A stretch of DNA of 64,000 nt from Amycolatopsis echigonensis (GTDB lineage: Bacteria > Actinomycetota > Actinomycetes > Mycobacteriales > Pseudonocardiaceae). The stretch covers positions 1 through 64,000 of the forward strand of contig NZ_JACJHR010000012.1 in assembly GCF_014174495.1 (NCBI RefSeq). Direction: 5' to 3'. How positions within the stretch are numbered: the first letter of the stretch is position 1; every line of letters begins with the position of its first letter. The notes beneath the pieces are model-generated. The model ran no database searches and was not told the origin of the DNA. It saw nothing but the letters and a program-made list of their open reading frames with translations. The translations under genes were made by a program, and so were the position numbers. Below, in pieces: positions 43,549 through 50,714 of this stretch.

Positions 43549-43899
43549 ATGCGCACCACGAACTCGACCCGCCCGCGTTCCTTTGGCCGCAACTGGATGA
43601 TCGCGACCCTGCTGTCGGACCGGTACCTGGACTTGGCGACGGGCCGCCCGCTGGTCCGCCCGGCGTTCATGGAGCCGCTGGTGGACGCGATCGCCAAGCG
43701 TCACAAGGCGGGCTGGTCGGTGCAGCGGCTGACGCTGTGGCTGCGCACGACGTTGACCGATCCGCAGACCGGTGAGGTGTGCGTGCTGGCCACCGAGTCG
43801 TTCGTCTCGTCCGTGACCGACCTGCTCGGTTCGCGCCAGGTCCGCAAGCGCCGCGGTCATGCCGGATCCCGCCCGGCCTCCCTCCCGCTCGCCGCCTGA
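43549..43899 (+). CDS. Small basic protein of unknown function
   Basis: A 116-residue protein after a GGAAAGGGG site. The middle (MEPLVDAIAKRHKAGWSVQRLTLWLRTTLTDPQTGEV) looks like a compact helical domain and the tail is basic (RQVRKRRGHAG). Could bind nucleic acid; not recognised. Confidence 0.75.
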   Translation: MRTTNSTRPRSFGRNWMIATLLSDRYLDLATGRPLVRPAFMEPLVDAIAKRHKAGWSVQRLTLWLRTTLTDPQTGEVCVLATESFVSSVTDLLGSRQVRKRRGHAGSRPASLPLAA

Positions 43900-43942
43900 G
43901 CCCGCCCGCTCCCGTTTCGCCGACCTGCACACGGAGATACAC

Positions 43943-44152
43943 ATGCGACTCAACGCCGAAGCCCGCGACTTGCTGAGCACCTACGAACTCACCGAAGCCC
44001 AGTGGGCGCGGGAGAACCACTTCGCCGACGGCCGGTGGGGAGGCGACGCGTGCGGCTGCCCCGACGACCGCTGCATCGGGTTCCACCACGACGAGCACCA
44101 GGAATGCGGCTGCCTGCCAGCGCTGCTGTCTGCCCGCGCCCCGCGGGACTGA
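43943..44152 (+). CDS. Small Cys/His-rich, probably zinc-binding protein
   Basis: A 69-residue protein below usual length cut-offs, after GGAG. It has CGCPDDRCIGFHHDEHQECGC: five Cys and three His in 22 residues, enough for one or two zinc sites. The N-terminal half is helical (LSTYELTEAQWARENHFADG). Unknown function. Confidence 0.75.
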   Translation: MRLNAEARDLLSTYELTEAQWARENHFADGRWGGDACGCPDDRCIGFHHDEHQECGCLPALLSARAPRD

Positions 44153-44243
44153 GCTGCCCGGCCGGCGGGTGTGTCCCGCCAAGAACTCCGCCCGCCGGCC
44201 GGGTCCCGACCGATCACCGTCTGGCTTTCCGAAGGGAGCCCTC

Positions 44244-44663
44244 ATGTTATCGATCGACGCGCTCTTCCCGGCTGACGATTGGGTGGAGTCCGAGATGACC
44301 GCGTACCTCAACGGGGTGGACCCGGTTCCGGCGCGGCTGCTCTACGACCAGGCCGACCCGTGGGCGGTGACGCTGGTGCTGGACTGCGGAGCCAGCGGCG
44401 AGCGCGAATGGGTGTTCAGCCGGGACCTGCTCGCTTCGGGAATGCTGGCCGCGGTCGGCGAGGGGGACGTGCGGATCAACCCGGAAGACGACGTGGTCTG
44501 GGTGCTGCTGACCTCGCCCTCCGGCCACGCCGAGCTGGCGTTTTCCCGCGCGGCACTGGAAAAGGCGCTGGAGAAGACCGAGGACCTGGTGCCCCCGGGC
44601 CGCGAACCGGAGTTCTTCGACTGGGACCGCGAATGGCACCTGCTGACCGGGGAGGCGGCGTGA
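44244..44663 (+). CDS. SsgA-family cell-division/sporulation regulator
   Basis: A 139-residue SALP. The characteristic core is present: VTLVLDCGASGEREWVFSRDLL, GEGDVRINPEDDVVWVLLTSPSGHAELAF and FDWDREWHLL. Chromosomal members steer septum placement and cell-wall events in sporulating actinomycetes. A copy inside a conjugative element could tune mating-cell septation or wall remodelling for transfer. The ATG follows GAAGGGAG; the stop overlaps the next ATG by one base. Confidence 0.9.
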   Translation: MLSIDALFPADDWVESEMTAYLNGVDPVPARLLYDQADPWAVTLVLDCGASGEREWVFSRDLLASGMLAAVGEGDVRINPEDDVVWVLLTSPSGHAELAFSRAALEKALEKTEDLVPPGREPEFFDWDREWHLLTGEAA

Positions 44664-45187
44664 TGCGCGAACGAACGGTACGGGGTCTGGCGCTGTTCGC
44701 GGCGCTGCAGGCGACCTTCGCCGACGTGCACCCGGTCTGCGACCAGTGGCTGCAGACCAGCGCCGACGCGGTCGGGAAAGGACAGCCCGGGCGCGAGGGC
44801 GCGCGGCACTGCGCCCGCCACGTCGCCAGCTACAGCGCGGGCCAGCTGGCCTCCGCGGTCGCGGTGACCCGGGTGCTGGGCTGCCGGGTTCCGCTGGCGG
44901 CGCTGCTGGCCGGGACGGCGGTCAACGCGGTCACGCACTACGTCATCGACCGGCGGGAGCCGCTGAAGACGGCGGCGCGGGCGCTGGGCAAGAGCGGCTA
45001 CCTGGAGCACGCGACCATCCAGCGCCGGGAGACCCCGGCGGGGGAGCCGGTGGTGGACGAGTCCGGGCCCGGCACCGCGCTGATGGAGCTGGACCAGGCC
45101 GCGCACCGCGCGATCGGGGTGCTGGCCTCGCTCACCACCACGTGGCTGGCGATGCGCTCGCGCCGCGCCGGCCGCATGGAGCGGTGA
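44663..45187 (+). CDS. DUF3307-like membrane-associated protein
   Basis: A 174-residue protein: HPVCDQWLQTSADAVGKG, then two hydrophobic stretches (HVASYSAGQLASAVAV and LAALLAGTAVNAVTHYVID), then ATIQRRETPAGEP and a final helix. The pattern of 'D-x-W-L-Q ... H-x-x-x-Y ... N-x-x-x-H-x-x-I-D' resembles DUF3307 inner-membrane proteins. ATG 44663 with GGAGG upstream overlaps the ssgA-like stop; a GTG at 44660 is adjacent. Its role in the element is unknown. Confidence 0.65.
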   Translation: MRERTVRGLALFAALQATFADVHPVCDQWLQTSADAVGKGQPGREGARHCARHVASYSAGQLASAVAVTRVLGCRVPLAALLAGTAVNAVTHYVIDRREPLKTAARALGKSGYLEHATIQRRETPAGEPVVDESGPGTALMELDQAAHRAIGVLASLTTTWLAMRSRRAGRMER

Positions 45188-45669
45188 GCCGCCGGTTCCT
45201 GTGGGTGCTGGCCTCGGTGCCCTGGTCGGACCAGACCTGCTTCACCCGCGGGACGTGGCACGGGAAACCCTTGTTCTCCACCAAAACCGCCGACCGCAGC
45301 GTGCTCGCGACCGAACGCCAGCTGACCGCGATGGGGAAACGGCCCGGCGGACAGGACCCGGCCGCGTTCCTGTACTTCCGGTGCCGCAAGGCCGGGAAGC
45401 TCGTGTTCGCCAACCTGTACCTGATCGAGAAGGCCAAGCCCAAGCAGCCGATGACCCCGGCCCGCTGGGCCTCGCACCGCAAGATGATGGCCGCGCGACG
45501 GACCTGCCGCGAATGCCGCGAAACCGGCTGGGCCGAGCTGCCCAAAGCGCACCGCACCTGCGAAGCCTGCCTCTACAGCGCCGGGCTCGACCCGCACTCC
45601 TACCTGCACGACTACCTCGTCGGCGAACCCACGCTGACGCCCGAAGAGCACGCCGCGCTCGCCGCGTAG
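45184..45669 (+). CDS. RRQRL-type zinc-binding protein
   Basis: A 161-residue protein with TERQLTAMGKRPGGQDPAAFLYFR, LYLIEKAKPKQPMTPARW and a zinc-ribbon-like CRECRETGWAELPKAHRTCEACL (CxxC plus CxxC). The layout matches the 'RRQRL motif zinc-binding' proteins that recur in actinomycete mobile elements; here the motif reads TERQL. It starts at a GTG overlapping the previous stop by 4 bases. Function unknown. Confidence 0.7.
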   Translation: MSRRFLWVLASVPWSDQTCFTRGTWHGKPLFSTKTADRSVLATERQLTAMGKRPGGQDPAAFLYFRCRKAGKLVFANLYLIEKAKPKQPMTPARWASHRKMMAARRTCRECRETGWAELPKAHRTCEACLYSAGLDPHSYLHDYLVGEPTLTPEEHAALAA

Positions 45670-45739
45670 CGCACCGTCCACACCGGACCGCACCGCGCAG
45701 CCGCACCCACATCGCACCGAATTCCCGGAGGGAACTGTC

Positions 45740-46132
45740 ATGTCCTATATCAAGCTGCAGGGCCACTACACGGAGCAGACTCCCGGCGGCCTGGACCTCG
45801 GCACGATCAACCAGACCGTGCAGCTGGGCAACGGCACGGCCGTCGAGCTGCCCGCCCCGTTCCTGCCGATCAACCAGCACCTCGCGATCGCTCCGGTCAT
45901 CACCGCCGACGGCGACAGCGCCGCCCGCATCGACTTCGGCCGCTGGTCGCCGCTCCGCTACGGCGGGGACGGCCTCGCGTTCTTCCCGTGCAACTTCCAC
46001 CGCCAGGACGTCGCCGTGCGGGTGGCCCGCGCGTTCGACGCCGATCCGGCCGCCGACTGGGACGACACCTACGACCAGAAAATCGCCTGGCTGCACGCCT
46101 GGGGCGACGAGAACGGCTTCCGCTTCGCCTGA
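45740..46132 (+). CDS. Conserved-looking protein of unknown function
   Basis: A 130-residue soluble protein after CGGAGGGAAC. It is rich in beta-strand-like segments (LGTINQTVQLGNGTAVELP, AARIDFGRWSPLRYGGDG) with a helical end (YDQKIAWLHAWGDENGF). Not recognised. Confidence 0.75.
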   Translation: MSYIKLQGHYTEQTPGGLDLGTINQTVQLGNGTAVELPAPFLPINQHLAIAPVITADGDSAARIDFGRWSPLRYGGDGLAFFPCNFHRQDVAVRVARAFDADPAADWDDTYDQKIAWLHAWGDENGFRFA

Positions 46133-46176
46133 CCGTCCACGACCCGACACCCGTTGCCCCGGAAAGGAAACGTGCG

Positions 46177-46422
46177 ATGACCACCGAACCTCGTGCGTCG
46201 CGGCTGAGCGACGCGATCAAAGCTGCGTACCACCGCGTCGGCGAACTCGACCAGCAGCACCCCGCCGGGGGCGGGCGGCTGCTCCCGTCGGACACGCTCG
46301 CCGCCGACCGCTACGCCTACGCCGCACAGCTGGCCGAAGCGATCGCCGACGACCTGCGCGCCGCCGAGCTGGCGTTCCGGCCGATCCCGGGCCTGGACCA
46401 GGACCCGGGAGGCGCGTCGTGA
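46177..46422 (+). CDS. Small helical protein of unknown function
   Basis: 81 residues, after GGAAAGGAAA. Acidic, mostly helical (RLSDAIKAAYHRVGELDQQH, YAYAAQLAEAIADDLRAAELAF). The stop overlaps the next GTG by 4 bases. Confidence 0.7.
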   Translation: MTTEPRASRLSDAIKAAYHRVGELDQQHPAGGGRLLPSDTLAADRYAYAAQLAEAIADDLRAAELAFRPIPGLDQDPGGAS

Positions 46423-46622
46423 GCGTGTTCGACGTGCTGGAGCAGCACGGTCCGTGGCGGCTGGCCGCGTTCGCCGTGTCGGTGCTGCTGTTCCTCGCCT
46501 TGGGGCTGCTGCGCACGCCGTTCGTGGCGGTCGCGTGGCTGCTGCGCGGCCTGCAGACCGGCCTGGACAAGCGGATCACGACCTGCTTCGCCGGTCCGCT
46601 GACCCCGGAACCCGTTACCTGA
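46419..46622 (+). CDS. Small single-span membrane protein
   Basis: 67 residues, GTG start coupled to the preceding gene. One strong membrane helix (WRLAAFAVSVLLFLALGLL), then an amphipathic stretch. Probably a spread-type (Spd) accessory of mating-cell DNA spread, by context only. Confidence 0.7.
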   Translation: MSVFDVLEQHGPWRLAAFAVSVLLFLALGLLRTPFVAVAWLLRGLQTGLDKRITTCFAGPLTPEPVT

Positions 46623-46634
46623 AAGGAGATCAGC

Positions 46635-46979
46635 GTGAGCGAGATCGAACCCCGCGGCGACACCCGGGTCGCGCGGATCGAGGGCAGCCGCGCCGACCGC
46701 GCGGTCGGCGCACTGGGCTGGTGGCTGCCGGAAACCGCCGCCGCCGGGCTGCTGGCCGGGCTCGCGGCGTGGGCCGGGTGGACGTTCCTGCTCCCGGTGA
46801 TCGCGGCCGCCCTCATGGTACGGATCGCGTGGGCCTGGCCCCCGGTGCGCCGCGCCGCCCGGGCGCTGGCGGCAGGAACCTGCTCGGTTGCCGCCCGGGC
46901 CCGCCGCACACGACCGTCCGAACAGGACCCGGCCCCGGCGGGTACGGCGGTCGAGCGTGCGGACGAGGTCGCGTCGTGA
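46635..46979 (+). CDS. Small membrane protein, spread-type
   Basis: 114 residues with two hydrophobic stretches (WWLPETAAAGLLAGLAAWAGW, FLLPVIAAALMVRIAW) and a basic, Pro-rich tail. GTG after GAAAGGAGAT. The size and layout fit Spd proteins of actinomycete elements; not a specific match. Confidence 0.75.
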   Translation: MSEIEPRGDTRVARIEGSRADRAVGALGWWLPETAAAGLLAGLAAWAGWTFLLPVIAAALMVRIAWAWPPVRRAARALAAGTCSVAARARRTRPSEQDPAPAGTAVERADEVAS

Positions 46980-47083
46980 CCGCGCCGCGGCCACCGGACG
47001 AGCACCCGTGGGACCTGCACGACTCCATCACCCGCGACGAGGAATGCATTGCCCGTCAACGACGACAGGAGAGCAACCGATGA
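46976..47083 (+). CDS. 35-residue peptide
   Basis: GTG 46976 overlaps the preceding stop by 4 bases. The charged peptide (PPDEHPWDLHDSITRDEECIARQRRQ) ends at 47083, overlapping an ATG at 47080. Coding is supported only by the coupling and lack of interruption. Confidence 0.5.
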   Translation: MTAPRPPDEHPWDLHDSITRDEECIARQRRQESNR

Positions 47084-47173
47084 GTGACCACCTGGCCGGG
47101 CGCGCACGGGTTCTTGCCGGAACGGCGCGCCTGGCCAGGTCCCCGACACCTGCGAGAGGAATCGGAGTGTCCA

Positions 47174-47677
47174 TTGTCCCTGCTGGGGAAAGTCGGCACC
47201 GGCGCGGTGTTGTTCACCGTTGCCGCGATCGCCGTCGGCTACATGAAAGACACCGGTGACGCCGACACCGGCGGCCCGGGGATCGCCGACATCCCGGGCG
47301 TCTACCTGGCGCAATACCGCGCCGCCGCCGACACCTGCCCGCACCTGGACTGGGCGCTGCTGGCCGGGATCGGCAAGGTCGAGACCGACCACGGCCGCCT
47401 GAAAGCGGCGGGGGTCCGTTCCGGTGCGAACTTCGCCGGGGCGAAAGGCCCGATGCAGTTCCTGGACCCGACGTTCGAAGCCGTCCGCGCCCGCCATCCC
47501 GGGATCGGCCCGGACATCTACGACCCGGCCGACGCGATCCCCGCGGCGGCGCACTACCTCTGCGATTCCGGCCTGGCGGCCGGGGACCAGCGGCGGGCGA
47601 TCTACGCCTACAACCACGCCGACTGGTACGTCGCGAAAGTCCAGGGCCAGGCCGCGGCCTACCGCCGCTCCGCCTGA
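47174..47677 (+). CDS. Lytic transglycosylase-like (SLT/lysozyme fold) protein
   Basis: A 167-residue protein. An N-terminal membrane anchor or signal (GTGAVLFTVAAIAVGYM) precedes a lysozyme-like domain: WALLAGIGKVETDHGR (catalytic Glu in KVETDHG), GPMQFLDPTFEAV and IYDPADAIPAAAHYLCDSG. It probably opens peptidoglycan locally for DNA transfer. The start at TTG 47174 follows GGAG; the same frame is open further up to 47084. Oddly, an ATG at 47080 with a strong AGGAGAG site begins a different frame that overlaps the start of this gene. Confidence 0.82.
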   Translation: MSLLGKVGTGAVLFTVAAIAVGYMKDTGDADTGGPGIADIPGVYLAQYRAAADTCPHLDWALLAGIGKVETDHGRLKAAGVRSGANFAGAKGPMQFLDPTFEAVRARHPGIGPDIYDPADAIPAAAHYLCDSGLAAGDQRRAIYAYNHADWYVAKVQGQAAAYRRSA

Positions 47678-47770
47678 CCCGCAGCACCCGCATCCGTTCC
47701 GCCCGACCCGAGCGGCAATCCCGCCGCACGGGCTGTTTCGCCTGCCCGCTTCACCGTCTGGAGGAAAACC

Positions 47771-47968
47771 ATGAAGACCAAGCTCGTCGCGTCGATCGTG
47801 TTCGCCCTGTCCGCCTGGCTCGCCTGGGGCGCGGGAAGCCTGCACGAGAAGGACCCGGCCCACTACAGCGTCACGCCGATGCTGGTGCTGGGCGCGCTCG
47901 CGCTGGTCAGCCTCGTGGTGCTGTTCTTCGGCAAGCCCAGCACCGCCAAGGCCAAGGCCCGCAGCTGA
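47771..47968 (+). CDS. Small two-helix membrane protein, copy A
   Basis: 65 residues after TGGAGGAAAA. Two membrane helices (VASIVFALSAWLAWGAG, MLVLGALALVSLVVLFF) separated by SLHEKDPAHYS, with a basic tail. Nearly the same as the protein at 48272; probably Spd-type transfer accessory. Confidence 0.82.
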   Translation: MKTKLVASIVFALSAWLAWGAGSLHEKDPAHYSVTPMLVLGALALVSLVVLFFGKPSTAKAKARS

Positions 47969-48009
47969 CCCGTTCCCGTTGCCGCGCAACCGAAAGGCCC
48001 GCCTCGCCT

Positions 48010-48201
48010 ATGCGCATCCTGTCCGGCGCGCTCGTGTTCCTCGTGCTGGCCGCCGTGTTCCTGTTCTTCCTCGGCTGGCGCGTCACCGCACCGCAGATCG
48101 TCCGCCCGGCCCCGCCGCCGGTCCCGAGCAGCACCGCATCGCTGCCGGGGCCGGCCACGGTCACCGTCACCGGCACCAGCCCGGCGTGGCCGGGCCGGTG
48201 A
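48010..48201 (+). CDS. Small membrane-anchored Pro/Thr-rich protein, copy A
   Basis: 63 residues: one membrane helix (LSGALVFLVLAAVFLFFLGW) and an external Pro/Ser/Thr tail (PAPPPVPSSTASLPGPATVTV). Shares layout with the protein at 48538, and follows its two-helix partner in the same order. Confidence 0.75.
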   Translation: MRILSGALVFLVLAAVFLFFLGWRVTAPQIVRPAPPPVPSSTASLPGPATVTVTGTSPAWPGR

Positions 48202-48271
48202 GCCTCGCTGACGTCGCGCCCGCCCTGTTTCACCCGTCCGCTTTTCCCTTACCGCACAGGAGAAACCTGCC

Positions 48272-48457
48272 ATGAAGATCGCTGCTTTCATCGTGTTCGC
48301 CATATCCGCCTGGCTCGCCTACGGCGCGTGGAGCCTGCACGAGAAGGACCCCGCCCACTACACCTCGACCCCGATGCTGGCGCTCGGCGCGATCGCGGCC
48401 GTCAGCCTCGCGGTCGTGCTCTTCGGCAAGTCCAAGGCCGCCAAGTCCCGCAGCTGA
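48272..48457 (+). CDS. Small two-helix membrane protein, copy B
   Basis: 61 residues, a clear paralogue of the protein at 47771 (MKIAAFIVFAISAWLAYGAW, then SLHEKDPAHYTSTPML and a basic tail). Preceded by AGGAGAAA. The pairing shows a tandem duplication of a two-gene unit. Confidence 0.82.
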   Translation: MKIAAFIVFAISAWLAYGAWSLHEKDPAHYTSTPMLALGAIAAVSLAVVLFGKSKAAKSRS

Positions 48458-48537
48458 CCCCTGCCCGCATCGCGGGAGCGGCCGCGCGTTCACCCGCGCG
48501 GCCGCCCCGCTCCACTCTCCGGAAGGGGATTCCGCTC

Positions 48538-48768
48538 GTGCGCCGCATATTCCTCGGCCTCATCGCGTTCGTCACGCTCGTCCTGCTCTACCTCTCGGGC
48601 CAGCGAGACGCCGCCCCCGCGGTCGGCCCGCCGTCGGTCCCGCCAGTGCCGACGGACTGCCCGCCGCCCACCACGATCACCCTCCCACCCGAGACCGGCG
48701 GCGCGACGCACGCGGCCTGGCTGCAGCGCGGCGCGGGCTGCGACAGCGTCCACGTCGTCGAGGGCTGA
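48538..48768 (+). CDS. Small membrane-anchored Pro/Thr-rich protein, copy B
   Basis: 76 residues from GTG 48538 after GGAAGGGGA. One membrane helix (FLGLIAFVTLVLLYL), then a Pro/Thr-rich external part with TDCPPPTTITLP and a second Cys (GAGCDSV) that could form a disulfide absent from copy A. Confidence 0.75.
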   Translation: MRRIFLGLIAFVTLVLLYLSGQRDAAPAVGPPSVPPVPTDCPPPTTITLPPETGGATHAAWLQRGAGCDSVHVVEG

Positions 48769-48814
48769 CCCGCCCCGCGTTCCCGTTCCGCTTGCACCGA
48801 AGGGAGGCCCGCCC

Positions 48815-48904
48815 ATGCGCGCCATCCACGCACTCTCGATCGTCGCCTCGCTCGTGCTGATCGTCGTGTCGATCGTGCAGCTGGCGCAGGTGCTCGCCCG
48901 GTGA
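48815..48904 (+). CDS. 29-residue membrane peptide
   Basis: ATG 48815 after a strong GAAGGGAGG. The peptide (MRAIHALSIVASLVLIVVSI...) is one membrane helix with an Arg at each end. Its stop overlaps a GTG. Too short for usual gene calling but well placed in the operon. Confidence 0.6.
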   Translation: MRAIHALSIVASLVLIVVSIVQLAQVLAR

Positions 48905-48948
48905 CCACGCCACCGGCCCGCCCCTGTGTCCTGACTGGAGGAATCACC

Positions 48949-49398
48949 ATGTCCCGCAAGAACGTCCCGAATCCCGAGCTGGTCACCGTCGACTTCGCGG
49001 GCACCGGCCCCGAGACGTACGAGGCCATCGCCGCCGAACACGGCCCGAAGCTGTCCGCGCTGGCCGACCGGTCCGCCGATCCGGCCGAAGCGGCGAAGCT
49101 GCGCGAGCTGGCCGCCCAGCTGGCGAGGTTGCGCACCCGGTCGCGAGCGGACTGGCTGGTGCTGATGCGCGACCTGTCCGAGTCCTATCGGGACATCGGC
49201 AGGCCCGCCCGCGAGGCGGTGACCGCGCTGGTCGACGCCTACACCGACGCCTGCTCAGCCGACGACCGCGCCGCGTCCGACAGCCACCACGTCAACCGTG
49301 CACTGGCCATCCTCGCGGCCCGCCGACCCGACGCCTACGCCGCCGTCGCCGCGGTCCTGGCCGCGCCCGGGACCGACCCGGGCACCGAGAAGTGCTGA
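48949..49398 (+). CDS. Helical protein of unknown function
   Basis: 149 residues. The ATG at 48949 is set by ACTGGAGGAATC; a GTG at 48901 in frame has no site. The protein is largely helical with charged faces (LRELAAQLARLRTRSRADWLVLMRDLSESYRDIG, VNRALAILAARRPDAYAAV). Not recognised; lies immediately before the DUF2637 gene. Confidence 0.78.
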   Translation: MSRKNVPNPELVTVDFAGTGPETYEAIAAEHGPKLSALADRSADPAEAAKLRELAAQLARLRTRSRADWLVLMRDLSESYRDIGRPAREAVTALVDAYTDACSADDRAASDSHHVNRALAILAARRPDAYAAVAAVLAAPGTDPGTEKC

Positions 49399-49435
49399 CC
49401 GACATGCCCGTCCCGGACGACCGAAGGGAGGACCC

Positions 49436-50641
49436 GTGAGCTGGCAGGAAGAACTGCGCGCGAGCCGCGCGGCGAAAGCGGAACAGGCGCGGCTGGACCT
49501 GGCCGCGCGGACCGGGGACGAGATCGCCCGGATGCGCGCGGCAGGGGAAGAGGCCCGCGCCGACCGCGCCGCCGCCGCGGAGCTGCGCATCGAGCAGGAC
49601 CGAGTGCGCCGCGAGGACCGGTTGCGGCGCAAGGAGAACCGCGCGGCCCGCTGGGCGGCGGTGCGGGCGTTCGCCGCCCGGCACACCGTGGATCTGCTGA
49701 TCTACGGGATCGCTTTGGTGTCGTTCGCGATGGCGGCCCCGGCGATGGCCGGGTACGGCGCGCAGGTCTACGCCTCGCCGCTGGGCGGGCTGCTGCCGCT
49801 GATCACCGAGCTGGGCATGTGGGCGTTCGCGATCGCGGTCCTGGTCTCGCGCAGCCGCACTCCGCACCGGCCGGTGTGGGGGCTGCAGGCGGGGGTGTGG
49901 GTGTTCGGGACGGTCGCGGCCGCCACGAACGCGCTGCACGGCGCGGACCGCGGCTGGGGCGCGGGCGTGGTGATGGCCGTGGTGAGCGTGGCCGGCGTGG
50001 TCGCCCACCAGCTCGCGATCGCCAGCCCGCCCCGCTCCCGCACGGAGCGCCAGGCTGCTCGGGTCGAGCGCAAGGCCGCCGCGAAAGCCGCGGCGGCCGC
50101 CCGGGCGGCGGTGCGCACCGCGGCGGCGGCGATCGACGGCGAGGGCCGCGCCCGCCTGACCTACACGCCCGGCACCTACCAGGTGCGCAGGGGGCGGCTG
50201 GTCGCGGTCGAGCCGGACCCGGACGTGCCCGGACCGCCGGACGCGATCGACGCCGAACTGGCCGCGCTGCTCGCCCGGGCCGCTGCCGGACCGTCCGACG
50301 ACACCCGGCCCGCCGGGCAGGACCCGGTGCACCGGGGACCGGTCGCCACCGCCGACCCGGACCGCCCGGACCCGGACGAGCACCACGCCGACGGAACCGA
50401 CAACACCGAAGCGGTCCGGGACCGGCCCGCACGTGCCGGGACCAGCGGGTCCGGCGACGCGGACCGGCCCGGGAAACGCTCCGGCCGCACCTACGAGCAG
50501 CTGCGGAACCGGCTGCAGGAAGCGGTCGTCGCGGGGGACCTGGACCCGGCGACCGCGAGCGTGGAAGCGGTCCGCAAGACGCTGCGCTGCCGGAAGGAGG
50601 TCGCGCGTCGCCTGCTGCAGGACCTGAAACCGAAGCAGTGA
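49436..50641 (+). CDS. DUF2637-type membrane protein (SpdA-like)
   Basis: A 401-residue protein: an N-terminal charged coiled coil (residues 1-75, many Arg/Glu/Ala), then three to four membrane helices (LLIYGIALVSFAMAAPAMAG, LLPLITELGMWAFAIAVLV, VWVFGTVAAATNAL, VVMAVVSVAGVVAHQLAIA), then a second basic coiled coil, a Pro/Asp-rich linker and a C-terminal helix-turn-helix-like segment (EQLRNRLQEAVVAGDLDPATASVEAVRKTLRCRKEVARRLLQ). The last part suggests DNA binding at the membrane near the translocase, encoded 73 bases downstream. Confidence 0.82.
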   Translation: MSWQEELRASRAAKAEQARLDLAARTGDEIARMRAAGEEARADRAAAAELRIEQDRVRREDRLRRKENRAARWAAVRAFAARHTVDLLIYGIALVSFAMAAPAMAGYGAQVYASPLGGLLPLITELGMWAFAIAVLVSRSRTPHRPVWGLQAGVWVFGTVAAATNALHGADRGWGAGVVMAVVSVAGVVAHQLAIASPPRSRTERQAARVERKAAAKAAAAARAAVRTAAAAIDGEGRARLTYTPGTYQVRRGRLVAVEPDPDVPGPPDAIDAELAALLARAAAGPSDDTRPAGQDPVHRGPVATADPDRPDPDEHHADGTDNTEAVRDRPARAGTSGSGDADRPGKRSGRTYEQLRNRLQEAVVAGDLDPATASVEAVRKTLRCRKEVARRLLQDLKPKQ

Positions 50642-50714
50642 CCCCGCGAGGGACCGGGACCCGTTCCCGGCCCCTCGCCCCGACCCCGAACAGACCGTCC
50701 GAAAGGAGACCTCA

